Shown piece after piece: positions 1 through 6,949 of a stretch of DNA of 9,122 nt (the stretch's first letter is position 1; each line of letters begins with the position of its first letter). Position numbers and translations under genes: made by a program. A model generated the notes under the pieces. The model did no database searches and was not told the DNA's origin. It was given only the letters and a program-made list of their open reading frames with translations. This DNA comes from Rubrivivax sp. (GTDB lineage: Bacteria; Pseudomonadota; Gammaproteobacteria; Burkholderiales; Burkholderiaceae), in assembly GCA_004211235.1 (NCBI GenBank), contig SEEY01000116.1, forward strand, positions 1 to 9,122. The letters are read 5' to 3'.

Positions 1-1
1 C

Positions 2-163
2 CGCCGTGCCGAGGCCGCCGCCAGCGCCGTCAACGATGCGCTGGAGGAGCTGATCCAGAAGATCGAGCGCCCGCCCACGGCGGCCGTCCCGCCACATGCG
101 GCACCACCCGCGGCGCCCCGACGGCCCGCACGCGGCGGCTGTCGTCGGGCATCAGCTCGATGA
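2..163 (+). CDS. 3' end of an unidentified gene, cut by the left window edge
   Basis: This frame is open from the left edge to a TGA at 161-163 and gives about 53 C-terminal residues. The first 30 or so (AEAAASAVNDALEELIQKIE) look like an amphipathic helix, and the tail is rich in Pro, Ala and Arg. Codons from 2 to about 91 almost all end in G or C, the pattern of true genes here. In the same stretch the opposing minus-strand frame shows A/T-ending codons such as TCT, GGA, TCA and CCT, so coding signal favours the plus strand. From about 104 onward the bias switches back to tsaE. The gene therefore seems to end by reading into the 3' end of tsaE, a convergent overlap of about 134 bases. I cannot assign a family from this fragment. 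It could also be a degraded gene end. Confidence 0.4.
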   Translation, partial: RRAEAAASAVNDALEELIQKIERPPTAAVPPHAAPPAAPRRPARGGCRRASAR

Positions 164-560
164 AGAGCTGCAGGTCGGCCGCCGGCAGCTGGCCGGCGGC
201 CTTCTCGGGCCACTCGCACACCTTCAGGCCGGGAGCGGCGAAGACGTCGCGAAAGCCGGCGTCTTCCCACTCGCGCGGGTCGCCGAAGCGGTAGAAGTCG
301 AAGTGGCTCGCGGTGGCACCGCCGGGCAGTTCGTAGCTCTCCATGACGGCATAGCTGGGGCTCTTGATGCGGCCCGCCACACCCAGCGCCCGCAGCAGCA
401 GCCGCGTGAAGGTCGTCTTGCCAGCGCCCAGGGGGCCGTGCAGCTCGATCAACGCATTGGGGGAGGGAAGCAAGGCCGCCGCCAGCCGGTCGGCGGACGC
501 CTGTGCCGCCGCTTCGTCAGGCCAGTGCAACTGGGTTTCTAAAATCGCAGGCAAATGCAA
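30..560 (-). CDS. tsaE: TsaE, tRNA threonylcarbamoyladenosine biosynthesis ATPase
   Basis: TsaE is the small P-loop ATPase that works with TsaB, TsaD and TsaC to make t6A at position 37 of ANN-decoding tRNAs in the cytoplasm. Counting from a TTG start at 560, the Walker A motif GPLGAGKTT is at residues 42-50. The family-typical SHFDFYRF is at about 85-92 and CEWPE at 115-119. The start is uncertain. TTG at 560 has a GGGA-like ribosome binding site, TTG at 554 is also possible, and an ATG at 620 has no binding site and adds 20 residues unlike the family. The predicted 176 residues exceed the usual length of about 150. The last 30 lack the usual C-terminal ending and lose coding bias, because the 3' end overlaps a convergent gene. 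Identification of the core is firm; both ends are less certain. Confidence 0.86.
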   Translation of the reverse strand: MHLPAILETQLHWPDEAAAQASADRLAAALLPSPNALIELHGPLGAGKTTFTRLLLRALGVAGRIKSPSYAVMESYELPGGATASHFDFYRFGDPREWEDAGFRDVFAAPGLKVCEWPEKAAGQLPAADLQLFIELMPDDSRRVRAVGAPRVVPHVAGRPPWAGARSSGSAPPAHR

Positions 561-1691
561 GAGGTCCCGTCCACTGTCGATGCCGCCGCACTGTTGATCA
601 GTTTGCGCGGCTGGGCGCATGAGCTGGGATTTTCACAGATCGCCGTGGCTGATGTGGACCTCAGCAGTGCCGAGCCCGGCCTGCAGGCCTGGCTGGACGC
701 CGGCCACCACGGCCGCATGCATTACATGGCCACGCACGGCATGAAGCGGGCCCGGCCGGCGGAGCTGGTGCCGGGCACGCTGCGCGTGGTCACCGCGCGC
801 ATGGACTACCTGCCGCAGGGCACCGAGCCGGGTTGGCAGGCCGTCGAATGGGCGGGCCTGGCCACGCCGGAGCAGGCGCAGATCTCGATCTATGCCCGCG
901 GCCGCGACTATCACAAGGTGCTGCGCAACCGGCTGCAGAAGCTGGCCGAAAGACTCGCCGAAGAGGTCGGCCCGCTCGGCTACCGCGTGTTCACCGACTC
1001 GGCGCCCGTGCTGGAGGTGGAACTGGCTGCCCGCTCTGGCCTCGGCTGGCGCGGCAAGCACACCTTGACGCTGCACCGGGACGCCGGCTCGATGTTCTTC
1101 CTCGGCGAGCTGTTCATCGACCTGGCGCTGCCGCTGACGGAGGCCGTCAGCGCGCACTGCGGCGAATGCTGCGCCTGCATCGACGTGTGCCCCACGGCGG
1201 CGATCACCGCGCCCTACCGCGTCGATGCGCGGCGCTGCATCTCTTACCTCACCATCGAGCATGACGGGCCCATCCCCGAGGAACTGCGGCCGTTGATCGG
1301 CAACCGCATCTACGGTTGTGACGACTGCCAGCTGGCCTGCCCGTGGAACAAATTCGCGCAGCCGGCGGTGCTGGCCGATTTCGACGTTCGCCCCGGCATG
1401 GCGGGCACGCCGATTGCCAGCCTGCTCGCCTGGGACGAAGCCGAGTTCCTGCGCCGCACGGAAGGGTCCGCCATCCGCCGCATCGGCTTTGCACGCTGGC
1501 GTCGCAACCTGGCGGTGGCTGCAGGCAACGCGCTGCGCCAGCGTGACGACCCCCACCTGCGGGCCGCGTTGGAGCGGGCCGGGGAGGGCGCGGAGGCGCT
1601 GGTGGCCGAGCACATCGCCTGGGCCTTGTCGGCGCCGCAGCCGCCCCGACCGTTATCGTCTGGAACGTCTTCCGTTGGAGCTCCTGCATGA
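555..1691 (+). CDS. queG: QueG, epoxyqueuosine reductase
   Basis: QueG catalyses the last step of queuosine synthesis, reducing epoxyqueuosine to queuosine at wobble position 34 of GUN-decoding tRNAs. It uses cobalamin and two [4Fe-4S] clusters. The 378-residue protein is of normal length. The first ferredoxin-like motif has Cys202, 205, 208 and 212 (followed by Pro). The second uses Cys228, 255, 258 and 262. The conserved segment FTDSAPVLEVELAARSGLGW begins at 146 and carries Asp148, the position of the proposed catalytic acid. The ATG at 555 is adopted because the family alignment begins soon after it, but no convincing ribosome binding site precedes it. It lies inside the divergent tsaE start region. 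The 3' end overlaps the next gene by four bases (ATGA). The last 20 residues are Pro/Ser-rich and not part of the conserved fold. Confidence 0.95.
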   Translation: MQEVPSTVDAAALLISLRGWAHELGFSQIAVADVDLSSAEPGLQAWLDAGHHGRMHYMATHGMKRARPAELVPGTLRVVTARMDYLPQGTEPGWQAVEWAGLATPEQAQISIYARGRDYHKVLRNRLQKLAERLAEEVGPLGYRVFTDSAPVLEVELAARSGLGWRGKHTLTLHRDAGSMFFLGELFIDLALPLTEAVSAHCGECCACIDVCPTAAITAPYRVDARRCISYLTIEHDGPIPEELRPLIGNRIYGCDDCQLACPWNKFAQPAVLADFDVRPGMAGTPIASLLAWDEAEFLRRTEGSAIRRIGFARWRRNLAVAAGNALRQRDDPHLRAALERAGEGAEALVAEHIAWALSAPQPPRPLSSGTSSVGAPA

Positions 1692-2293
1692 GTCTGTCGA
1701 TCCGCCGCCACGCCGCCGTCCTGGCTCTGGCCGCCGCCGTGTCCCTGCCGGCTCAGGCCGTTCGCTTCGAAGGCCAGGACTTCCCGGACACGGTGCAGTC
1801 TGGCGGCGCCACGCTGCAGCTGAACGGCGTCGGGGCCAAGGTGTTCGTCATGCGCTATTCGGCCTACCTGGCCGCGCTCTACCTGCCGCAGAAGGCCAGC
1901 ACGCCCGAGGCGATCTACGCGCAGGTTGGGCCCAAGCGGCTGGAGCTGCGCATCGTCATCCCGCTGGTCAAGGACGTGTCGACGCAGGAGTTCGTCAAGG
2001 CCATCAGCAAGGGCGTGAACCGCAACAGCACCGAGGCCGAGAAGGCCGCCGTGGCCGAGCGCGTGAAGCAGTTCAACACGGCGATTGCCGAGGTGGGCCG
2101 TGTGAAGAAGGGCGACATCCTGGTCATCGACTACCTGCCCGCCCAGGGCGGCACCGTGCTCACGGTCAACGGCAAGGTCTGGGGCAAGCCCATCGAGGGG
2201 CAGGATTTCTACAGCGCCTTCCTGAAGGTGTTCCTGGGCGACAACAACAGCGATGCGAAGCTGCGCGCGGGGCTGCTGGGCCAGGCGGGCTAG
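1688..2293 (+). CDS. Secreted chalcone isomerase-like protein
   Basis: The 201-residue protein starts with a clear signal peptide: RR at 6-7, a hydrophobic run at about 9-20, and likely cleavage after AQA at 22-24. A periplasmic location is therefore expected. The mature part matches the bacterial chalcone isomerase-like domain. It has the early VRFEGQDFPDTV segment, LNGVGAKVFVMRYSAYLAALYLP at 45-67, and the C-terminal FLGDNNSDAKLRAGLLG at 182-198. In plants this fold makes flavanones or binds fatty acids. The bacterial members have no settled role, and no flavonoid gene is nearby, so I do not propose a substrate. The ATG overlaps the queG stop as ATGA, with GGAG at 1677-1680 as ribosome binding site, suggesting translational coupling to queG. 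Fold assignment is good; function is unknown. Confidence 0.85.
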   Translation: MSLSIRRHAAVLALAAAVSLPAQAVRFEGQDFPDTVQSGGATLQLNGVGAKVFVMRYSAYLAALYLPQKASTPEAIYAQVGPKRLELRIVIPLVKDVSTQEFVKAISKGVNRNSTEAEKAAVAERVKQFNTAIAEVGRVKKGDILVIDYLPAQGGTVLTVNGKVWGKPIEGQDFYSAFLKVFLGDNNSDAKLRAGLLGQAG

Positions 2294-2325
2294 CATCCGG
2301 CCGCCTATCAAAACAAGGAGACAGC

Positions 2326-3300
2326 ATGCAACGCCGTTCCATCCTCCAAGTCGCCGCGTTGGGCGGCCTCGGTCCCCTCGGCCACCTTGCGTGGGCCGAC
2401 ACCTATCCAGGCAAGACCATCCGCCTGATCGTGCCGTTCGCGCCGGGCGGCACCACCGACATCATTGCCCGCATCGTCTCGGAGCGCATGCCCACGCTGC
2501 TGGGCCAGACCATGGTGGTGGACAACAAGGCCGGCGGCGGCGGCACCGTGGGCGCGACCGAGATCGTGCGCTCGGCGCCGGACGGCTACACGCTCGGCGT
2601 GGCCACCGTCTCGACGACGGCGGCCAACCCCGCCATCAACCCCAAGATCGCCTACAACCCGCTGACCGACTTCTCGCCGATCATCAACGTCGCGGCGACG
2701 CCCAACGTCATCGCCGTGCACCCGAGCTTCCCGGCGCGCGACTACAAGGCCTTCGTCGCCGAGCTGAAGAAGAACCCCGCCAAGCACAGCTACGCGACAT
2801 CCGGCACCGGCGGCATCGGCCATCTGCAGATGGAGCTCTACAAGACGCTCGCCGGCGTCTTCGTGCTGCACATTCCCTACCGCGGCGCCGGCCCGGCGCT
2901 GAACGACACGGTGGCCGGCCAGGTGCCGATGATCTTCGACAACCTCCCGTCGGCGCTGCCCTTCATCAAGGACGGCCGCCTGATCCCCATCGTTGTCGCC
3001 GCGCCGACCCGTGTGGCCGCGCTGCCCAACGTGCCCACTTTCAAGGAAGTGGGCCTGGAGCCCGTCAACCGCATGGCTTACTACGGCATCCAGGGCCCCA
3101 AGGGCCTGCCCAAGGACGTCATCGACAAGGTGCATGCGGCGATGAAGAAGGCGGTGGAGTTGCCCGACGTGAAAAAGCGCATCGAGGACACCGGCGCCAT
3201 CATCGTCGCCAACTCGCCGGCCGAGTTCGCAGCGCAGATCGCGGCCGAGTTCGAGGTCTACAAGAAAGTCGTCGCGGCTCAAAAGCTGAAGCTTGACTGA
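2326..3300 (+). CDS. Bug-family periplasmic solute-binding protein (tripartite tricarboxylate transporter type)
   Basis: Bug proteins are periplasmic binding proteins of the TctC type that capture carboxylates or related small molecules, usually for a TctAB membrane transporter. They are greatly expanded in Burkholderiales. This one has 324 residues, the normal length. A signal peptide carries RR at 3-4 and is probably cut after LAWA at 21-24, leaving DTYPGK, the usual mature start. Family signatures are VPFAPGGTTDIIAR at 36-49, VDNKAGGGGTVGA at 65-77, IPYRGAGPALND at 183-194 and the C-terminal PTFKEVGLEP. The ATG is fixed by a strong AAGGAG at 2315-2320. The gene begins 32 bases after the chalcone isomerase-like gene. 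No tctA or tctB is in the window, so it appears to be an orphan binding protein, common for this family. The ligand cannot be inferred. Confidence 0.94.
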   Translation: MQRRSILQVAALGGLGPLGHLAWADTYPGKTIRLIVPFAPGGTTDIIARIVSERMPTLLGQTMVVDNKAGGGGTVGATEIVRSAPDGYTLGVATVSTTAANPAINPKIAYNPLTDFSPIINVAATPNVIAVHPSFPARDYKAFVAELKKNPAKHSYATSGTGGIGHLQMELYKTLAGVFVLHIPYRGAGPALNDTVAGQVPMIFDNLPSALPFIKDGRLIPIVVAAPTRVAALPNVPTFKEVGLEPVNRMAYYGIQGPKGLPKDVIDKVHAAMKKAVELPDVKKRIEDTGAIIVANSPAEFAAQIAAEFEVYKKVVAAQKLKLD

Positions 3301-3310
3301 CACGGAGCCG

Positions 3311-3497
3311 CTCGTCCGGTCTCGGGCCGCTGAACGCGGACGAGTCCAGCCGCCCCCCCGGGGCGGCGGCGATGCTTGCGGCGTTGAGCCGCAAGCACAT
3401 CGCCATGGTGGGCCGGCTTGGCGAACTGGAGTCGGACACGAGCAGTCCCTGCGGACTGCTTGTGCCTACGACAGGCCATGGGCCTCTGGCCCATGGC
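3311..3497. repeat. Array of five consecutive hairpins between the Bug gene and xerD
   Basis: The 230-base gap contains five inverted repeats in a row, each with a different sequence. (1) 3311-3318 pairs with 3337-3344 (CTCGTCCG/CGGACGAG), 18-base loop. (2) 3349-3356 pairs with 3360-3367 (GCCGCCCC/GGGGCGGC), loop CCC. (3) 3373-3382 pairs with 3388-3397 (TGCTTGCGGC/GCCGCAAGCA), loop GTTGA. (4) 3437-3448 pairs with 3453-3464, 12 pairs with one G-U if transcribed, loop CTGC; GTCG 3431-3434 and CGAC 3469-3472 extend it past an internal loop. (5) 3475-3484 pairs with 3488-3497 (GCCATGGGCC/GGCCCATGGC), loop TCT. None is followed by a T-run, so a simple intrinsic terminator is unlikely. It could be a palindromic repeat element, a structured leader of xerD, or a processing/stability element downstream of the Bug gene. 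Confidence 0.75.
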
Positions 3498-3530
3498 AGC
3501 CCGGCGCTCGACCCGAACACCGCATGCGCC

Positions 3531-4418
3531 ATGGCCGATAGGGCTGCGGATCCTGCAATCGAGTCGTTCATCGAGGCGCTCTGGCTGGAAGACGGCCTGA
3601 GCGCCAACACGCAGGCGGCCTACCGGCGGGACCTGACTGCGCTGGCCCGCTGGCTGTCGCCGACGCTGCTGGACGCTTGTACGGAAGGCAAGCTGTTCGA
3701 GTACGCCGTCGCCAGGCCGGCAGCCAAGGCGACCAGCGCGAACCGGCGCCTGTCGGTCTTCAAGCGCTACTTCCGCTGGGCGCTGCGAGAGGGCCGCATC
3801 TCGGCCGACCCGACGCTCAAGCTCGGTGCCGCGAAGCAGCCGCTGCGCGTGCCCAAGCTGCTCAGCGAGGCGCAGGTCGGCATGCTGCTGAACGCGCCCA
3901 ACGTGGACACTGCCCTGGGCCTGCGCGACCGGGCGATGCTGGAGCTGATGTACGCCAGCGGCCTGCGCGTCAGCGAACTCGTCACGCTGAAGAGCGCCCA
4001 CGTCGCTTTCAAGGATGCGGTGCTGCATGTCACCGGCAAGGGCAGCAAGGCCCGCCTCGTGCCGTTCGGCGAGCATGCGCGGGACTGGATGGCGCGCTAC
4101 CTGCGCGAGGCGCGGCCCGAAATCCTGGCCGGGCAGAGCAGCGACGACCTGTTCGTCACCGCCCGTGGCGCCGGCATGACGCGGCAGATGTTCTGGACGT
4201 TGATCAAGCGGCATGCGCTGGCTGCGGGCATCACGGTGCCGCTGTCTCCGCACACGCTGCGTCATGCCTTCGCCACGCATCTGCTCAACCATGGTGCGGA
4301 CCTGCGCGCGGTGCAGCTGCTTTTGGGGCATGCCGACCTGTCGACGACGCAGATCTACACCCATGTGGCGCGGGAGCGCCTGAAAGCGCTGCACGCCGAG
4401 CACCATCCGCGGGGATAG
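3531..4418 (+). CDS. xerD: XerD-type tyrosine recombinase
   Basis: XerD, with XerC, resolves chromosome dimers at the dif site at the division septum under FtsK control. From the ATG at 3531 the protein has 295 residues, close to the usual 298 for XerD. The N-terminal SAM-like DNA-binding domain (about 8-90) includes SANTQAAYRRDL at 24-35. The catalytic domain has the full set Arg146 (SGLRVSEL), Lys170 (TGKGSK), His241 and Arg244 (SPHTLRH), His267 (LLGHADL) and the nucleophile Tyr276 (TTQIYTHV). The frame stays open upstream to 3372. Those 53 extra residues lie over the hairpin array and are unlike the family, so I start at 3531. The start has no strong ribosome binding site. Full conservation and lack of nearby mobile genes favour the housekeeping XerD over an integron or phage integrase. 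Confidence 0.92.
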   Translation: MADRAADPAIESFIEALWLEDGLSANTQAAYRRDLTALARWLSPTLLDACTEGKLFEYAVARPAAKATSANRRLSVFKRYFRWALREGRISADPTLKLGAAKQPLRVPKLLSEAQVGMLLNAPNVDTALGLRDRAMLELMYASGLRVSELVTLKSAHVAFKDAVLHVTGKGSKARLVPFGEHARDWMARYLREARPEILAGQSSDDLFVTARGAGMTRQMFWTLIKRHALAAGITVPLSPHTLRHAFATHLLNHGADLRAVQLLLGHADLSTTQIYTHVARERLKALHAEHHPRG

Positions 4419-4442
4419 CCGGCACTCGCCGGGCACGTTTCT

Positions 4443-4463
4443 CGCGAAGCAGGTTGCTTCGCG
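4443..4463. repeat. Perfect hairpin in the xerD-receptor gap
   Basis: CGCGAAGCA (4443-4451) pairs with TGCTTCGCG (4455-4463) around the loop GGT, nine perfect pairs. It lies 25 bases after the xerD stop. The following 20 bases are only moderately T-rich (GTTCGTTTCGTTGGTTTC), so it could be a weak terminator for xerD or another member of the hairpin-type elements seen before xerD. The rest of the 157-base gap (4419-4575) holds smaller, mutually exclusive pairings around 4519-4539 and the receptor ribosome binding site at 4566-4570. I see no small gene or convincing promoter there. Confidence 0.5.
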
Positions 4464-4575
4464 GCTACGTTCGTTTCGTTGGTTTCAATCCCGTCGCCAG
4501 CCCGCAACAAACCGGCTGCGCGGCCAGCTCGCCGCGAGCACACTGCGCCGCCATCACACCTCACCAAGGAACCCC

Positions 4576-6927
4576 ATGCAAGCCACCCGCCTGCTGCCGA
4601 CCGCTCTTGCCGCCCTCAGCCTCTTCAGCACCGCCGTCACCCAGGCCCAGGAAGCCACCAGCCTCGAACGCGTCAGCGTCGTCGGCTCGCGCAAGACATT
4701 GCCCGCTGCATCCAGCACCGACACGCTGGTGCCGGTCGACATCTACTCGATGAGCAAGGTCACCGAGGGCGGCGGCCAGTTCGACCTGGCGCAGACGCTG
4801 CAATACCTGTCACCGTCCTTCAACTCGACGCGCCAGACCGGCGCGGACGGTGCCGACCTGATCGACTCGGCCTCGCTGCGCGGCCTCGGGTCTGACCAGA
4901 CGCTCGTGCTCGTCAACGGCAAGCGCCGCCACACGGTGGCCCTGGTCAACCTGTTCGGCGCACGCAACCGCGGTTCGACGGGCACGGACATGAACTCCCT
5001 GCCGCTGCTGGCCATCGACAACGTGCAGGTGCTGCGCGACGGCGCTGCGGCCCAGTACGGCTCGGACGCCATTGCCGGCGTGCTCAACATCCAGCTGAAG
5101 AAGAAGGCCGGCTGCGAGGCGGTGGCCGGCTTCGGCCAGTACTCGGCCGGCGACGGCAAGAACTACCTCGCCTCGGCCTATTGCGGCATCAAGCTGGGCG
5201 GCGGCTCGCTCGGCATCACCGGCGAATGGCAGGACCGCGGCCGCTCCAACCGCGCCGACCCCGGCGACCTGCGCACCATCGGCGACACGGCCGTGAAGAA
5301 CAAGACGGTGTACCTGAACGGCGAGTTCCCGCTGGCCGGCAACGACAAGTTCTACCTGACGGCCGGCGCGCAGGACCGCGACGCGTCCTCCGGCGCCTGG
5401 GCGCGCGATGGCGATGGCGACATCCCGACCCGCAACTCGGCCGCGATGTACCCCAACGGCTTCGTGCCCTACATCAATGGCGACGTGCAGGATCGTTACC
5501 TCATCGTCGGCTGGAAGTCGGCCTTCGGGGGCTGGGACACCGACCTGTCGCAGACCTATGGCTCCAACAAGATGCGCTACAACATCAGCAACACGCTGAA
5601 TGCGTCCATCGCCAACAAGGATCTGCTGGCCGGCGGCAAAGGCATCAGCCCGACGAGCTTCGATGCCGGTGGCTTCGGCTTCAGCCAGGCGACGACGAAC
5701 TTCGACGTCAGCCGCTACTTCCCCGAGCTGCTCGGCGGCAGCAACCTCGCCTTCGGAGCCGAGTACCGCAAGGAGAAATACAACATCGTCGCCGGCGAGC
5801 CGGGCTCTTACATCGACGCCGATGGCGTCGGCTTCGGAGGCAACGCCGGCAGCCAGGGTTTCCCGGGCTTCTTCCCGTCGGATGCGACGAACCGCAGCCG
5901 CAGCAGCCAGGCGCTCTACGCCGACTGGGAAGCCATGCTGACGCCCGAACTGACCGTCGACGCCGCCGTGCGCGCCGAGCACTACAGCGATTTCGGCTCC
6001 GCCACGACGGCCAAGCTTGCCGGCAGCTACCGGTTCAGCAAGGCCTTCCTGCTGCGCGGCGCCGCCAGCACGGGCTTCCGTGCGCCGAGCCTGCAGCAGC
6101 TCTATTTCTCGTCTACGTTCACCGACTTCATCAACCAGCAGCCGCTGGACGTCGTGCTCGCGCCGAACGGCAGCGCCATCACCAATGCGGCCGGCGTGCC
6201 GTCGCTGAAGCAGGAGAAGTCCAAGAACCTCAGCATCGGCTTCACCCTCAAGCCGAGCGCCGACACGGCCATCACGGCCGACCTGTACCAGATCAACATC
6301 CGTGACCGCATCGTGCTGTCGGGCCGTTTTGATGCCGACAACTACCCGGCCCTCGGCACCATCCTGCAAGGCCTGGGCGTGGGCCAGGCGCAGTTCTTCG
6401 TCAACTCGGTCAACACGCGCACCCGCGGCCTGGACCTGACCGCGTCCACCCGCAACAAGCTCGGCGCCGGCCAGCTCAGCACCTTCCTGGCGCTCAACAT
6501 CAGCCGCACGACCGTGACGGCCGTGCACGCGCCGGCCATGCTGCAGGGTTTCGAGGACGTGCTGCTGTCGACGCGCGAGCGCCTATTCATCGAGGAAGCC
6601 GGCCCGCGCGCCAAGGGCACGCTGGGCTTCGAGTACAGCCAGGGCGCCTGGAGCGGCGAGGCCAAGATCATCCACTTCGGCAAGCAGACGCAGGGAGCCT
6701 TCACCGACGGCGTCTACCTGAAGTACAAGCCCAAGACGTCGATGGACCTGGGCGCCTCCTGGCAGGCCACGCCGGCGCTCAAGCTGAGCATCGGCGGCAA
6801 CAACGTCTTCAATGTCAAGCCGACCCGCCAGGATCCGTACGAGACCGACAACGGCTTCTACTACGACAGCGTGCAGTTCGGCCTGAATGGCGCGTCCTAC
6901 TACGCGCGGGCGCACTACCGGTTCTGA
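4576..6927 (+). CDS. TonB-dependent outer membrane receptor
   Basis: The 783-residue protein has a signal peptide (hydrophobic run at about 7-20, likely cut after Ala24). A TonB-box-like stretch, LERVSVVGSRK, follows at 30-40. The plug domain spans about 45-175 with LRGLGSDQTLVLVNGKRRH at 101-119 and VLRDGAAAQYGSDAIAGVLNIQLKK at 152-176. The remainder is a predicted 22-strand beta-barrel ending in ARAHYRF with the C-terminal Phe typical of outer membrane proteins. Such receptors import iron-siderophore complexes, cobalamin or other scarce ligands with energy from TonB-ExbBD. Nothing here fixes the ligand. Cys180 and Cys203, in the first barrel strands, could form a disulfide. AAGGA at 4566-4570 supports the start. 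No siderophore, sigma/anti-sigma or sugar genes are adjacent, so regulation is not visible. Confidence 0.93.
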   Translation: MQATRLLPTALAALSLFSTAVTQAQEATSLERVSVVGSRKTLPAASSTDTLVPVDIYSMSKVTEGGGQFDLAQTLQYLSPSFNSTRQTGADGADLIDSASLRGLGSDQTLVLVNGKRRHTVALVNLFGARNRGSTGTDMNSLPLLAIDNVQVLRDGAAAQYGSDAIAGVLNIQLKKKAGCEAVAGFGQYSAGDGKNYLASAYCGIKLGGGSLGITGEWQDRGRSNRADPGDLRTIGDTAVKNKTVYLNGEFPLAGNDKFYLTAGAQDRDASSGAWARDGDGDIPTRNSAAMYPNGFVPYINGDVQDRYLIVGWKSAFGGWDTDLSQTYGSNKMRYNISNTLNASIANKDLLAGGKGISPTSFDAGGFGFSQATTNFDVSRYFPELLGGSNLAFGAEYRKEKYNIVAGEPGSYIDADGVGFGGNAGSQGFPGFFPSDATNRSRSSQALYADWEAMLTPELTVDAAVRAEHYSDFGSATTAKLAGSYRFSKAFLLRGAASTGFRAPSLQQLYFSSTFTDFINQQPLDVVLAPNGSAITNAAGVPSLKQEKSKNLSIGFTLKPSADTAITADLYQINIRDRIVLSGRFDADNYPALGTILQGLGVGQAQFFVNSVNTRTRGLDLTASTRNKLGAGQLSTFLALNISRTTVTAVHAPAMLQGFEDVLLSTRERLFIEEAGPRAKGTLGFEYSQGAWSGEAKIIHFGKQTQGAFTDGVYLKYKPKTSMDLGASWQATPALKLSIGGNNVFNVKPTRQDPYETDNGFYYDSVQFGLNGASYYARAHYRF

Positions 6928-6949
6928 CGGGTCACTGAGAATCGGGCGG

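Noticed and set aside
633..1613. Long minus-strand open frame opposite queG
   Set aside because: It mirrors queG codons, lacks recognisable domains, and queG is unambiguous on the plus strand.
1318..2325. Upstream extension of the Bug protein frame through queG and the chalcone isomerase-like gene
   Set aside because: The Bug protein starts at 2326 with AAGGAG and a signal peptide. The extension is out of frame with two well-supported genes.
2308..3303. Long minus-strand open frame opposite the Bug gene
   Set aside because: It is an antisense shadow with repetitive Arg, Val, Asp and Gly composition; the plus-strand protein has full family motifs and a signal peptide.
3311..3344. First hairpin of the array as an ordinary intrinsic terminator for the Bug gene
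   Set aside because: The loop is 18 bases and no T-run follows, so the canonical features are missing.
3372..3530. An N-terminal extension of 53 residues on xerD
   Set aside because: The frame is open by chance over the hairpin array. The residues do not resemble any XerD N-terminus, and starting at 3531 gives the normal family length.
3301..3530. A dif site for XerCD next to xerD
   Set aside because: No AT-rich 28-base sequence with XerC and XerD half-sites is present; the region is GC-rich with short-loop hairpins instead.
4810..6528. A 572-codon open frame on the minus strand inside the receptor gene
   Set aside because: It is the antisense shadow of a GC-rich gene. The composition is low-complexity Ala, Arg, Val and Gly, and the plus strand clearly encodes the receptor.
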